NCBI GenBank assembly: GCA_937957975.1
Contig: CALFFK010000010.1
Location: forward strand, 1 to 64,000
Length of the DNA: 64,000 nt
Source of the DNA: an uncultured Neomegalonema sp.
Lineage (GTDB): Bacteria > Pseudomonadota > Alphaproteobacteria > Rhodobacterales > Rhodobacteraceae
Direction of reading: 5' to 3'
The position numbers were made by a program, and so were the translations under genes. The notes under the pieces were generated by a model that searched no databases, was not told the DNA's origin, and was given only the letters and a program-made list of their open reading frames with translations. Shown here in pieces: positions 25,526 through 33,962 of this stretch; position 1 is the first letter of the stretch, and the number at the start of each line of letters is the position of its first letter.

Positions 25526-25545
25526 GTTCCCACTTTCACGGGAAT
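25526..25545. repeat. Degenerate REP-like element
   Basis: GTTCCCACTTTCACGGGAAT lies between the convergent amidase and pepN genes. Its TTCCC and GGGAA arms and trailing ATGA match the element at 5646-5667 with several changes, so both may belong to one dispersed family. Confidence 0.45.
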
Positions 25546-25562
25546 GATAAGGGCGGTGGCGA

Positions 25563-28199
25563 CTACCCCAACAACCGACTGATGATTTCGTAGGTGTCAC
25601 GGGAGCAACCGTCACGCTCAAGGATGCGGCGCATGGCGGCTTGCATCTTGTTCTGGCGTGGCTCGTCATAGCGTCGCCATGTCTCGAAGGCAGTGGCCAT
25701 GCGGGCGGCGGTTTGTGGGTTCATGGTATCGAGCCATGCAACCTGTTCGGCGAAAAAGTCGTAACCGGAGCCGTCGGCGGCGTGAAAGCGCCAGTGATTG
25801 GATGCAAACGCCCCCACAAGCGAGCGGAAGCGGTTGGGGTTGCGCCAGTCGATGTCGTCGCGGGCGCGCAGGGTTTTTGCACGATCCAGCGAATCCTCAC
25901 GTGGCATGGCGACCTGGAGTGAGAGCCACTTGTCGATGACGAGGGGATCATGTTTCCAGCGGGTGTGGAAAGTGTCGAGGGCTGTATCTGCTGCCTCGCC
26001 GCCGATGCGAATGAGAGTGGCGAGGGCTGTGGCACTGTCAGTCATGTTCCTGGCGGAAGCGAATTGGGCCTCTGCCATTGCGGGGGTAGGGCCGTCCTCC
26101 AGATTGGAGAGGATGGCCAGAGCCGTGTTCTTGAGAGAGCGTTTTCCTGCGCTGGTCGCATCGGGGCTATAGGGGCCGGGGGTTGCGTTGGCTTCATAGG
26201 CCGCGATCAGGGGGTCTTTTGCAGTGGTGGCGATGGCCGTGTCGAGGGCAGTCTTGGCGGCATAAACGGCGTCTGGATCGACGGTTTCACCTAATGCTGC
26301 GAGGGATGCCGCGATTTCTTCCTGACCGGGGGTTGAGAGCAGCAGGGCGAGAAAGGCAGGGTCGCCGCCGCGTTCGAGGGCGGTGTTCAGCGCAGCGGGT
26401 AGAATAGGGTCTATGGTCGCGACTTTGCCGGTCGCCATGTCTTGTGCCGCTTTCAGAGCCAGATCACGGGCGGCTTCGGCGCGGTTGAAGGCGTCGGTGT
26501 CATGGGCCAGCAGCAAGGCTTTTTCGGCATCTGTGTGCGGATAATCAAGAATGACGGGGGCCGAGAACCCACGAAGTAGCGAGGGGATGGGCGTTGCCGC
26601 CGCGCCGCTGAAGGTGAAGGTCTCGCTGGGGTGAGTAAGCTCAAGGATATGGGTGTCGCGCGCCTCCCCATCAGGGCCAGTCAAGTGCAGGGCTTCGCCT
26701 TCGGCGGAGAGAAAGCCGACAGCAAAGGGGATATGAAGCGGCAGTTTGTCGGCCTGCCCCGGCGTGGCGGGAGTATTCTGGGTGATGGTGAGGGTTGTCT
26801 CGTCGCCCTCATGGGCCATGCGCACGCGGATGCGGGGGGTTCCGGCCTGTGACCACCAACGGCGGAACTGGGTGAGGTCGCGACCTGACGCGGCCTCGAA
26901 CACAGCGGCGAAATCCTCAATGGTGCAGGCTTGACCGTCATGGCGCTCAAAATAGAGGTCCGTGGCCTTGCGGTATGTCTCCGGGCCAACAAGAGTGTGG
27001 AGCATACGCACCACCTCCGCACCCTTTTCATAGACTGTGGCGGTATAGAAGTTGTTGATCTCGATGTATTCTTCGGGGCGTACCGGGTGGGCAAGCGGTC
27101 CCGCATCCTCACGGAACTGACGGGCGCGAAGCATCGAGACTTCCTTGATGCGCAGCACGTCTGGCGAGCGCGTATCCTCCGAAAATTGTTGATCGCGAAA
27201 AACGGTCAGCCCTTCCTTGAGGCAAAGCTGGAACCAGTCGCGGCATGTGATGCGGTTGCCGGTCCAGTTGTGGAAATATTCATGGGCAATGACGCTTTCG
27301 ATGGAGAGGTAATTGCCATCTGCCGCCGTTTCCGGTGAGGCGAGGACGAGGCGGGTGTTGAAGATGTTCAACCCCTTGTTCTCCATCGCGCCCATGTTGA
27401 AATCATCCACGGCGACGATCATAAACAGCGGCAGGTCGTATTCGCGCCCATAGGCTTCCTCGTCCCATTTCATCGAGCGTTTGAGGGCATCCATGGCGTA
27501 GTCGCATTTGTCCTCGTCGCCGGGGCGGACGTAGATTTCGAGCGCGACATCCATGCCTGATGCCGTGGTGAAACTGTCCTCGATCTTTTCAAGCTGGCCC
27601 GCGACGAGGGCGAAAAGGTAAGCGGGCTTTGGATGGGGATCGTGCCATATGGCGAAGTGGCGACCATCAGGTAACTCGCCGGTTTCGCCTCGTTCGCCGT
27701 TGGAGAGAAGGATGGGGCAGGTTGCGCGGTCGGCCTCCACGCGCACGGTATAGGTGGTCATCACGTCGGGGCGATCAGGAAAATAGGTGATCTTGCGAAA
27801 ACCTTCGGCCTCGCATTGGGTGCAATACATGCCGTTGGAGATATAGAGGCCTTCGAGCGCCTTGTTGGATTCGGGGGCGATTTCGACATCGGCGCGCCAT
27901 GTGAAGCGTTCAGGCAGGCCATCGCCGGGGACGCGCAGTCCTTTATCGTCGATCTGCGGAGTGATGGCTTTGCCGTCAATGGTGGCGGAATGGAGTTTCA
28001 GCATCTCGCCATCAAGCACGAGGTCAGTCGATGCACCCTGCGCCCTCTGGGGGTTGAGGGTGAAGACGATCTCGGACGATACGCGCGTCGCCGCCGGGTC
28101 AAGCGCAAAGGTCAACGCGACGGATTCGACCAGCCAGACGGGCGGCGTGTAATCGGCAAGACGGATTGCGGTGTGGCGGGGAGCGGTATCGGTGCGCAT
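25563..28199 (-). CDS. pepN: Aminopeptidase N
   Basis: A zinc M1 aminopeptidase of 878 residues that removes N-terminal residues from peptides in the cytoplasm. The exopeptidase motif GAMEN is at residues 270-274, and the zinc site HEYFH at 306-310 with Glu329 in LKEGLTVFRDQQ. The long helical C-terminal domain (from about residue 550) is full length, matching the proteobacterial PepN form. It would process peptides brought in by the two peptide-type ABC systems in this window. Confidence 0.97.
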   Translation of the reverse strand: MRTDTAPRHTAIRLADYTPPVWLVESVALTFALDPAATRVSSEIVFTLNPQRAQGASTDLVLDGEMLKLHSATIDGKAITPQIDDKGLRVPGDGLPERFTWRADVEIAPESNKALEGLYISNGMYCTQCEAEGFRKITYFPDRPDVMTTYTVRVEADRATCPILLSNGERGETGELPDGRHFAIWHDPHPKPAYLFALVAGQLEKIEDSFTTASGMDVALEIYVRPGDEDKCDYAMDALKRSMKWDEEAYGREYDLPLFMIVAVDDFNMGAMENKGLNIFNTRLVLASPETAADGNYLSIESVIAHEYFHNWTGNRITCRDWFQLCLKEGLTVFRDQQFSEDTRSPDVLRIKEVSMLRARQFREDAGPLAHPVRPEEYIEINNFYTATVYEKGAEVVRMLHTLVGPETYRKATDLYFERHDGQACTIEDFAAVFEAASGRDLTQFRRWWSQAGTPRIRVRMAHEGDETTLTITQNTPATPGQADKLPLHIPFAVGFLSAEGEALHLTGPDGEARDTHILELTHPSETFTFSGAAATPIPSLLRGFSAPVILDYPHTDAEKALLLAHDTDAFNRAEAARDLALKAAQDMATGKVATIDPILPAALNTALERGGDPAFLALLLSTPGQEEIAASLAALGETVDPDAVYAAKTALDTAIATTAKDPLIAAYEANATPGPYSPDATSAGKRSLKNTALAILSNLEDGPTPAMAEAQFASARNMTDSATALATLIRIGGEAADTALDTFHTRWKHDPLVIDKWLSLQVAMPREDSLDRAKTLRARDDIDWRNPNRFRSLVGAFASNHWRFHAADGSGYDFFAEQVAWLDTMNPQTAARMATAFETWRRYDEPRQNKMQAAMRRILERDGCSRDTYEIISRLLG

Positions 28200-28262
28200 G
28201 GGTTCTCTCGCGGCTATACGGCGTATGGAATCATGTAGTCGCTTTGCGGTTCAATTGCACGA

Positions 28263-29936
28263 CTATCGCATTCCCGGCCTCGACCGGCCAATTTGCCGCG
28301 TCAGCAGCACTACCGGGATTAACCCCACAGCAACGATGGCCAGTGAGGGGGTGGAGGCTTGCAGCAGTCGTTCATCGGAAGCGAGGCGATAGGCTTGCAC
28401 GGCCAGCGTGTCAAAGCCAAAGGGACGCATGATGAGGGTGGCAGGGAGTTCTTTCATCACATCCACAAAGACGATCAGGGCCGCCGTCAACAACCCTCCC
28501 CGGATGAGCGGGACATGGACCGATAGCAGGGTTCCCCGTGCCGAGCGGCCCAACGCGCGGGAAGCGTAGTCCATGGAGGGAGTGACTTTTTCCAGACTGG
28601 CCTCGACGGTCTGCAATGCCACAGACATGAAGCGCACGACATAGGCATAGAGCAGGGCGGCAATGGTGCCGGTTAGCAAAAGGCCGGTTGAGATGCCGAA
28701 CAGCCGTTCCACCCAACCATCAATAAAGTTGTCGAACGCCCCCAGCGGCAACAGTAAGCCGACGGCGATAACCGATCCGGGGATGGCATAGCCGAGAGAC
28801 GCAATGCGGTTGGAAATGCGTGTCGCGGGACTGTCTGACAGGCGCGCAGCATAACCAAGAAAGAGGGCGAGGCCAACAGTCAGGCCCGCGCCTGCACCAG
28901 CCAGCAACAGGGAATTGAAGGCAAAGCCCAGATAGCGGGGGCCGAAAAGGTCGTGCCCGCCCTCCCATGTCATATGGCCAAGAACCAGCAGGGGGAGAGC
29001 AAAGCCGAAGATCGTCGGGATGGCACAGAAGAATGTGGCCGCAATTGCCCGTCCGCCAGTGAGTTGAAATTCGGGGGGGCCGGTAAAGCGTTTACCCGCC
29101 GGATGGTAACGCGCCGCCCGCCGCTGGATGCGCTCCATGGTCAGCAGGATCAGGACGAAGACGAGAAGACAAGCGGATAGCTGCATGGCGGCAATCCGAT
29201 CGCCCATGAGAATCCACGAGCGATAGACGCCAGTGGCAAAGGTCGAGACGCCGAAATGGGACACGGTGCCAAAATCTGCGAGGGTCTCCATCAGGACGAG
29301 AGCGATGCCGGTGGCGATTGCAGGGCGGGCCATGGGGATGGCAATGCGGAAGAAGGAATCCCATGGGCCATGGCCAAGGGTGCGCGAAACTTCAAAGGCC
29401 GTCACGGATTGTTGGAGGAAAGCGGCGCGCGCGAGGAGATAGACATAGGGGTAGAGTACAAGCGTCAGCATCAATCCTGCGCCGCCCAGTGAGCGGATCT
29501 CCGGGAACCAGTAATCGCGTGGCCCCAACGAGAAGGCAGTGCGCAGGGCGCTTTGCACCGGGCCGGGATGATCGAGCAGGTTGGTATAGGCATAGGCGAG
29601 AACATAGGCGGGGAAAGCCAGTGGCAGGGCCAGCGCCCATTCAAGAATGCGGCGTCCGGGAAAACGACACATGGTCACGAGCCATGCTGTGCCGACCCCA
29701 ATGATAGCCGTACCTATGGCGGTAATGAGCGCGAGCTTCAGGGTATTACCCACATAGAGGCCGAGTCTGGTTTCGGCCAGATGAGCGAACGCGCCCTCGT
29801 CGGACTGAAACAGCGAGACGATCACTGCGAGTATCGGGGTAGCGATCAAAAGCGCAACGATGACCGCGATGATCGTCGCAAGCGTTGTTGGCAGGCGACG
29901 GTTTCGCGTCTGTCGTATTTCTTCCAAAAGCGCCAC
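28263..29936 (-). CDS. Iron(III)-type ABC transporter permease (FbpB-like)
   Basis: A 557-residue inner-membrane permease with two fused permease domains, about twelve helices, as in FbpB/ThiP-type Fe3+ or thiamine importers. Each half carries an EAA-like loop (for example EVSRTLGHGPWDSFFRIAIPMARP and DYASRALGRSARGTLLSVHVPLI). The start is a GTG at 29936. No binding protein or ATPase gene lies next to it. The usual substrate of the family is ferric iron; here it is inferred only. Confidence 0.88.
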   Translation of the reverse strand: MALLEEIRQTRNRRLPTTLATIIAVIVALLIATPILAVIVSLFQSDEGAFAHLAETRLGLYVGNTLKLALITAIGTAIIGVGTAWLVTMCRFPGRRILEWALALPLAFPAYVLAYAYTNLLDHPGPVQSALRTAFSLGPRDYWFPEIRSLGGAGLMLTLVLYPYVYLLARAAFLQQSVTAFEVSRTLGHGPWDSFFRIAIPMARPAIATGIALVLMETLADFGTVSHFGVSTFATGVYRSWILMGDRIAAMQLSACLLVFVLILLTMERIQRRAARYHPAGKRFTGPPEFQLTGGRAIAATFFCAIPTIFGFALPLLVLGHMTWEGGHDLFGPRYLGFAFNSLLLAGAGAGLTVGLALFLGYAARLSDSPATRISNRIASLGYAIPGSVIAVGLLLPLGAFDNFIDGWVERLFGISTGLLLTGTIAALLYAYVVRFMSVALQTVEASLEKVTPSMDYASRALGRSARGTLLSVHVPLIRGGLLTAALIVFVDVMKELPATLIMRPFGFDTLAVQAYRLASDERLLQASTPSLAIVAVGLIPVVLLTRQIGRSRPGMR

Positions 29937-30030
29937 TGTTCGATCACGTCCTTCTTATCGACATGGGGTTGTCGTAACGCACCCCGCGACACAGTTGAAG
30001 TGACATGAACGCGCAAAGGAGCGGAACGCC

Positions 30031-30621
30031 ATGATTTCACGCAGACAGATCGTCCTCGGTGCTGCAGCGAGCGGATTGCCGATCAATGCTGCATCTGCCC
30101 TCGTGCCAACACCGCAACAGACGCCAGGGCCGTTTTATCCTGACATCCTGCCCCGCGAGAGTGATGCCGATTTGGTGTCGATTGCAGGCGGGCCACCCGC
30201 AGCAGGCGCCGTGATCGTGGTCGAGGGGCGGGTACTGGGGACCGATGGTCGCCCGGTAGTCGGGGCATCGCTGGAGTTATGGCAAGCCAATGCATATGGG
30301 CGTTATTCTCACAGTGCAGATCGCTCGAATGTCCCGCTCGATCCGAATTTTCAGGGGTATGGCGTGGTGCGTACGGATGCGGATGGGCGCTACCGTTTTC
30401 GTACGATCCAACCCGGAGCCTATACAGGGCGCACACAGCACCTGCATTTCTATGCAACGGGGCCGGGTTTCGAGAGAACACCGATGCAGATGTATTTTGC
30501 GGGTAATCCGGGGAACGAGGTCGATTTTCTCTGGCGTTCATTGACCGGGCCTGCCGCGCGCGATGCGGTGACGGTCAATTTTGAAGGCGGCACCGGGACG
30601 TTCGACATCGTTCTGGGGTAA
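30031..30621 (+). CDS. Exported intradiol ring-cleavage dioxygenase family protein
   Basis: A 196-residue protein with a likely twin-arginine signal (SRRQIVL at residues 3-9, then an Ala-rich stretch to about 23), suggesting export in folded form. It matches protocatechuate 3,4-dioxygenase-type enzymes: iron ligands by position are Tyr92 (RYSH), Tyr131 (PGAYTGR), His137 and His139 (QHLHF). PcaH/PcaG are cytoplasmic and occur in pairs; this stand-alone, exported form resembles the poorly understood periplasmic branch. Substrate unknown, aromatic diols inferred. Confidence 0.85.
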   Translation: MISRRQIVLGAAASGLPINAASALVPTPQQTPGPFYPDILPRESDADLVSIAGGPPAAGAVIVVEGRVLGTDGRPVVGASLELWQANAYGRYSHSADRSNVPLDPNFQGYGVVRTDADGRYRFRTIQPGAYTGRTQHLHFYATGPGFERTPMQMYFAGNPGNEVDFLWRSLTGPAARDAVTVNFEGGTGTFDIVLG

Positions 30622-30623
30622 GC

Positions 30624-30650
30624 AAAAAGCCATCCCCGAAGGGATGGCTT
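30624..30650. terminator. Terminator between convergent genes
   Basis: AAGCCATCCC (30627-30636) and GGGATGGCTT (30641-30650) form a perfect 10-base stem with a CGAA tetraloop. On the minus strand five Ts follow (30628-30624), and on the plus strand a T-run begins at 30658. It can serve the dioxygenase and the export lipoprotein genes. Confidence 0.9.
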
Positions 30651-30667
30651 GAATGACTTTTTCTATC

Positions 30668-32779
30668 TTACGGCGTGATAAACCGTGTTCCGGCACCAAG
30701 CAGTGTATTCGTGCCGCCGAGTAATTGCGTCAGTGTCCGGTTCCAGTTCGTGACCGGCTGTGGTGTTACGTAGATCGTATCATCCGGGCGCAATTTGAAG
30801 ACCGTCGCGGCAGAGAGGTTTGCGATATTCTGGGCATTGAGTTTGAAGATATACACTTTTGCCCGGACTGAATCCGCGTTGTCGGTGCGAATCACATGGA
30901 TACCGCGTGGATCGCCTTCTCTGGGGTTAATCCCCTCTGATTCGAACAGGGCGTCTGCGAGGCTGATTGTTGAGCCGAAGGGCATCGGCATCCGGGTCGT
31001 CCTGCCCACTTCACCTGTCACATAAACATAATCCCGTGCGAGGGAATCGAGTCGTTCGGCTGTTTCGAGGCGAGACAGTTCGAGAGTTGCCCGGCCACGT
31101 TCATCTGCGCGTTCGCGTAGGATCTGTTCCTCGCGCGACAGATCGAATTGGCCCCGGCGAAGCTCCAGTTCCTGATCGCTGCGGTTGGCATTGCGCTCCA
31201 GCAGATCAGTGTTGCGTGCCTGAATATCGGCATTGCGTTGCTGAATAGTGAGTTGGGCATTGTCGCGCTCAGCCTGTGCGCGTTGCAGTTCCAGTAACGC
31301 ATTCGCCCGTTCATCACCTGCACGCTGCAATTCAAGGGCAGCCTGTTCGCGGTTGTCTTTGGCTTGTTGGAGATTGAAAGCCGTGCGTTCGCGTTCTTCG
31401 CGGGCTATCTGAAGCTCAAGTTGCGATTGTTCACGCTGGTCCTTCAGGCGTTGCAAATCGAAGGCGGCTTGGTCGCGTTCATTCTTCAGGCGCTGAAATT
31501 TGAACGCTTCTTGCTCGCGCTGTTCGCGCTGGGCTTGCAGGGTGCCTGCTTCGGCCTCGCGTTGTTCACGAAGTCGCTGGAGTTCAAGCTGCTGATCTTC
31601 GCGTTGTTCACGGAGGCGCTGGAGTTCGAGTTGCTGTTCGGCGCGGCGGGCATCCGCTTCTGCCTGGGCCAGACGGGCGCGTTCGAGGGCGATACGTTCC
31701 TGACTCAAGCGCAGGTTTTCCTGACTGCGGACATCGTCGTTGCGAGAGAGCAGAAGCTGTTGTTCGGCGAGCCGACGCTGGGATTCCTGGGAAACAATCT
31801 GCTCACGTTGAAGGCGCAGACGATCCTTGTCTATATTGACGGATTCGAGCGTGCGGGTCAGTTCAGCCTGTCGCGCCTCTTCGCCCGACGGATCCTGCAC
31901 GATGACCTGATCTCCGTCGCGCATAACTGTACGCGAACCTCCCCCTTCATACGCGATTGAAGAATAGGGTACGCGGTAACGTTGACCATTTTTGCGAACG
32001 AGTTCGACCGTTGCTGCATCGTAAATCGTGCTATCCGTCGCAACCTTGAGCAGGGCTTGACGCAAGGTGACAGGGTCCATTGTTACAGGGGCTGCAAGTG
32101 GCCTGATACTGCGCCCCGTGATCGAATAAAACTGACTCTTGAAGTCTGTGACATTCACCAATGCGACGGGTGAAATATATACTTTTTTCATCCGCTCCAG
32201 AACTTCGCTACGGACTTGTTCGACGTCTTTGCCTTCGACGTTAATGTAATCGAGTTGCGGAACGAAAATACGGCCTTGCTGATCGACAAGATAGCTGTTT
32301 TGAAGCTGTGCGTCGGCGTTGTTCTGGTCGTTTGTCGCGACGTTTGCTATCTGGAGGACATCACCTTTGCCAATTTTGTAGGAGATAATGGGATCTTCCG
32401 GCAAACGGTTGGACGCGGATGATTGTGAGGTCGCATAGACGGCCACGGGTCCGTCGGCCTGGGCCAGCCGCGTGGGGGAATATGGTGCGGGTGCTGCGCC
32501 GAATTGCCCGGTGCCTTGCAGTTGGCCGGGTAATGGCCTTGGGTTGTAAGGCCAGCGCACATTCGCTTCCTGTGCCGCCGCAATAGTCAGGTTCACGATC
32601 TGAAGGTCGTAAGGGAAGCGTTCATCATCCTTGATGAAGAGTGACTTTTCACTGGGCGCAAAAGATGGATGGTAAATTGCGCCACAGCCCACCAAAAGGG
32701 CACTCGCCGTGATGCCGAGGGCGACGGAACGAAGGATACCGGAGGGTACGGCCTGACTGGAGAAAATCTTCACTGCCAC
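30668..32779 (-). CDS. Polysaccharide export lipoprotein with SLBB domains and long coiled coil
   Basis: A 703-residue Wza-like outer-membrane export protein. A signal peptide ends in the lipobox LVGC (lipid on Cys32). A poly-export domain (SYKIGKGDVLQIANV, about 124-210) is followed by a first SLBB (about 215-300), then a roughly 280-residue charged coiled coil (about 300-578), and a second SLBB-like domain (VYVTGEVGRTTRMPMPFG, about 583-660). The coiled coil contains ten exact-length 14-residue repeats. GTG 32779 is chosen because AGGA lies 8 bases upstream; a longer frame to 32965 starts upstream of the signal peptide. No Wzc, Wzx/Wzy or glycosyltransferase genes are nearby. Confidence 0.85.
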   Translation of the reverse strand: MAVKIFSSQAVPSGILRSVALGITASALLVGCGAIYHPSFAPSEKSLFIKDDERFPYDLQIVNLTIAAAQEANVRWPYNPRPLPGQLQGTGQFGAAPAPYSPTRLAQADGPVAVYATSQSSASNRLPEDPIISYKIGKGDVLQIANVATNDQNNADAQLQNSYLVDQQGRIFVPQLDYINVEGKDVEQVRSEVLERMKKVYISPVALVNVTDFKSQFYSITGRSIRPLAAPVTMDPVTLRQALLKVATDSTIYDAATVELVRKNGQRYRVPYSSIAYEGGGSRTVMRDGDQVIVQDPSGEEARQAELTRTLESVNIDKDRLRLQREQIVSQESQRRLAEQQLLLSRNDDVRSQENLRLSQERIALERARLAQAEADARRAEQQLELQRLREQREDQQLELQRLREQREAEAGTLQAQREQREQEAFKFQRLKNERDQAAFDLQRLKDQREQSQLELQIAREERERTAFNLQQAKDNREQAALELQRAGDERANALLELQRAQAERDNAQLTIQQRNADIQARNTDLLERNANRSDQELELRRGQFDLSREEQILRERADERGRATLELSRLETAERLDSLARDYVYVTGEVGRTTRMPMPFGSTISLADALFESEGINPREGDPRGIHVIRTDNADSVRAKVYIFKLNAQNIANLSAATVFKLRPDDTIYVTPQPVTNWNRTLTQLLGGTNTLLGAGTRFITP
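31211..31630 (-). repeat. Ten tandem 42-base units in the export lipoprotein gene
   Basis: Exactly 420 bases encode ten in-register 14-residue repeats (protein residues 384-523 from the GTG start). The pattern is hydrophobic-x-hydrophobic-Gln at positions 1-4, then a basic stretch and an ERE/QRE-like core, for example LELQRLREQREDQQ and FNLQQAKDNREQAA. The copies differ in sequence but not in length, so the repeat is old and under selection for length. Confidence 0.85.
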
Positions 32780-33185
32780 GGTCTCTTTCCTGTTGTCTTG
32801 CGGTTTCAGGATACCCTTAAGTTCCGGGTTTGCCTTAGGATGGGCAATCCGAATGCGAAAACTGGGCCAGCCTGAATTCATCCACCGATTGTTATACCAT
32901 CTGTCGATGCAGTCAAAAGGATGTCTATTGTACCAAGTGTCCGAGTGTCGTGATTCGTAGCACAATAGAGCTGTTTTGCTTCATCGTTTCGCCGCAAGCT
33001 TACCGTTGCGGTCGGTGATGAGCAAGGCATTGCATGAGCATTGCGATAGGCATGGAATGCTGCTTTCAGGTCGAACATTGAACAGTCGCGCGTCTCCTTT
33101 GCTGGAATGGGTGGACGGGAGGTTGGATGTTCGTGTCATATCTGCATTCTGTTGCCTGATTGCCCTCCGCTAAAGAAAGAGTCCA
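32780..33185. other. 406-base divergent region between export lipoprotein and gph
   Basis: This region should hold both promoters. On the minus strand TTGACT (32916-32911) and TATAAC (32896-32891) have only 14 bases between them, a weak promoter. A GCATTGC direct repeat occurs near 33027-33042. No convincing gene or RNA structure was seen. Confidence 0.5.
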
Positions 33186-33869
33186 ATGACCCGACGCTAT
33201 GATGCTGTGATCTTCGATTTGGACGGAACACTGATTGATAGTGCTGAAGCGATTACATTGATCGCAGGGCGCTTTCTGGCCGAGCATAATATACCGCCTA
33301 TTACCATTGAAGAGACACGCGGATTCGTGGGGAACGGGGGAGACGTTTTTGCGCGCCGAATGCTGCGTGCGCGGGGGCTGGAGGCAGAAGGGGCCGAAGG
33401 CGATGCCCATGTCACACGGTTTTTCGAGTTTTATGCGGCGGCTCCGGGAGAGGAAAATCCGCCTTATTCGGGGGCGGAGGACATGCTGGATGCGCTGGTG
33501 GGTTTGGCGCTGGGAATGTGCACCAACAAACCATACGAGCCGACGTTGAATGTGCTGGATGCATTGGGTTGGCGACAACGATTTGGATCAGTGGTGGCGG
33601 GGGATACGCTGGCGGTGAAAAAGCCTGACCCTGAACCCTTGTTGCATACGATGCGTGAACTGGGTGTGCCGCATCAGCGGGTACTGTTCGTCGGGGATAG
33701 CGAGGTCGATACGCAGACGGCGCTGGCCGCCGGAGTCGATTATGCGCTGCACACGAATGGGTATCGCAAAACGCCGGCAGAAGAGTTGCCTGCATTGCTG
33801 CGCTTCGATGATTTTTCGGCGTTGTCGGATTTTGTCTTGGGGACAGCGGATGGGAGCGGGCGATCCTGA
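33186..33869 (+). CDS. gph: HAD family phosphatase, probable phosphoglycolate phosphatase
   Basis: A 227-residue haloacid dehalogenase-type hydrolase. Motif I DLDGTLIDS (nucleophile Asp near residue 11), motif II in MCTNKP, motif III Lys in VKKPDPEP, and motif IV VGDSEVDTQTA are all present with a helical cap. The pattern fits Gph, which removes 2-phosphoglycolate; other HAD-IA phosphatases look alike. It is upstream of aspS on the same strand. Confidence 0.88.
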   Translation: MTRRYDAVIFDLDGTLIDSAEAITLIAGRFLAEHNIPPITIEETRGFVGNGGDVFARRMLRARGLEAEGAEGDAHVTRFFEFYAAAPGEENPPYSGAEDMLDALVGLALGMCTNKPYEPTLNVLDALGWRQRFGSVVAGDTLAVKKPDPEPLLHTMRELGVPHQRVLFVGDSEVDTQTALAAGVDYALHTNGYRKTPAEELPALLRFDDFSALSDFVLGTADGSGRS

Positions 33870-33962
33870 TTGCTATAAGATATGGCCGCCGCCGCCATCC
33901 TTGACATCCCGCCTGTCCCGTGGCCTTTCCCTTCCGAAACCTCCACACGCCGGAATACCGCC

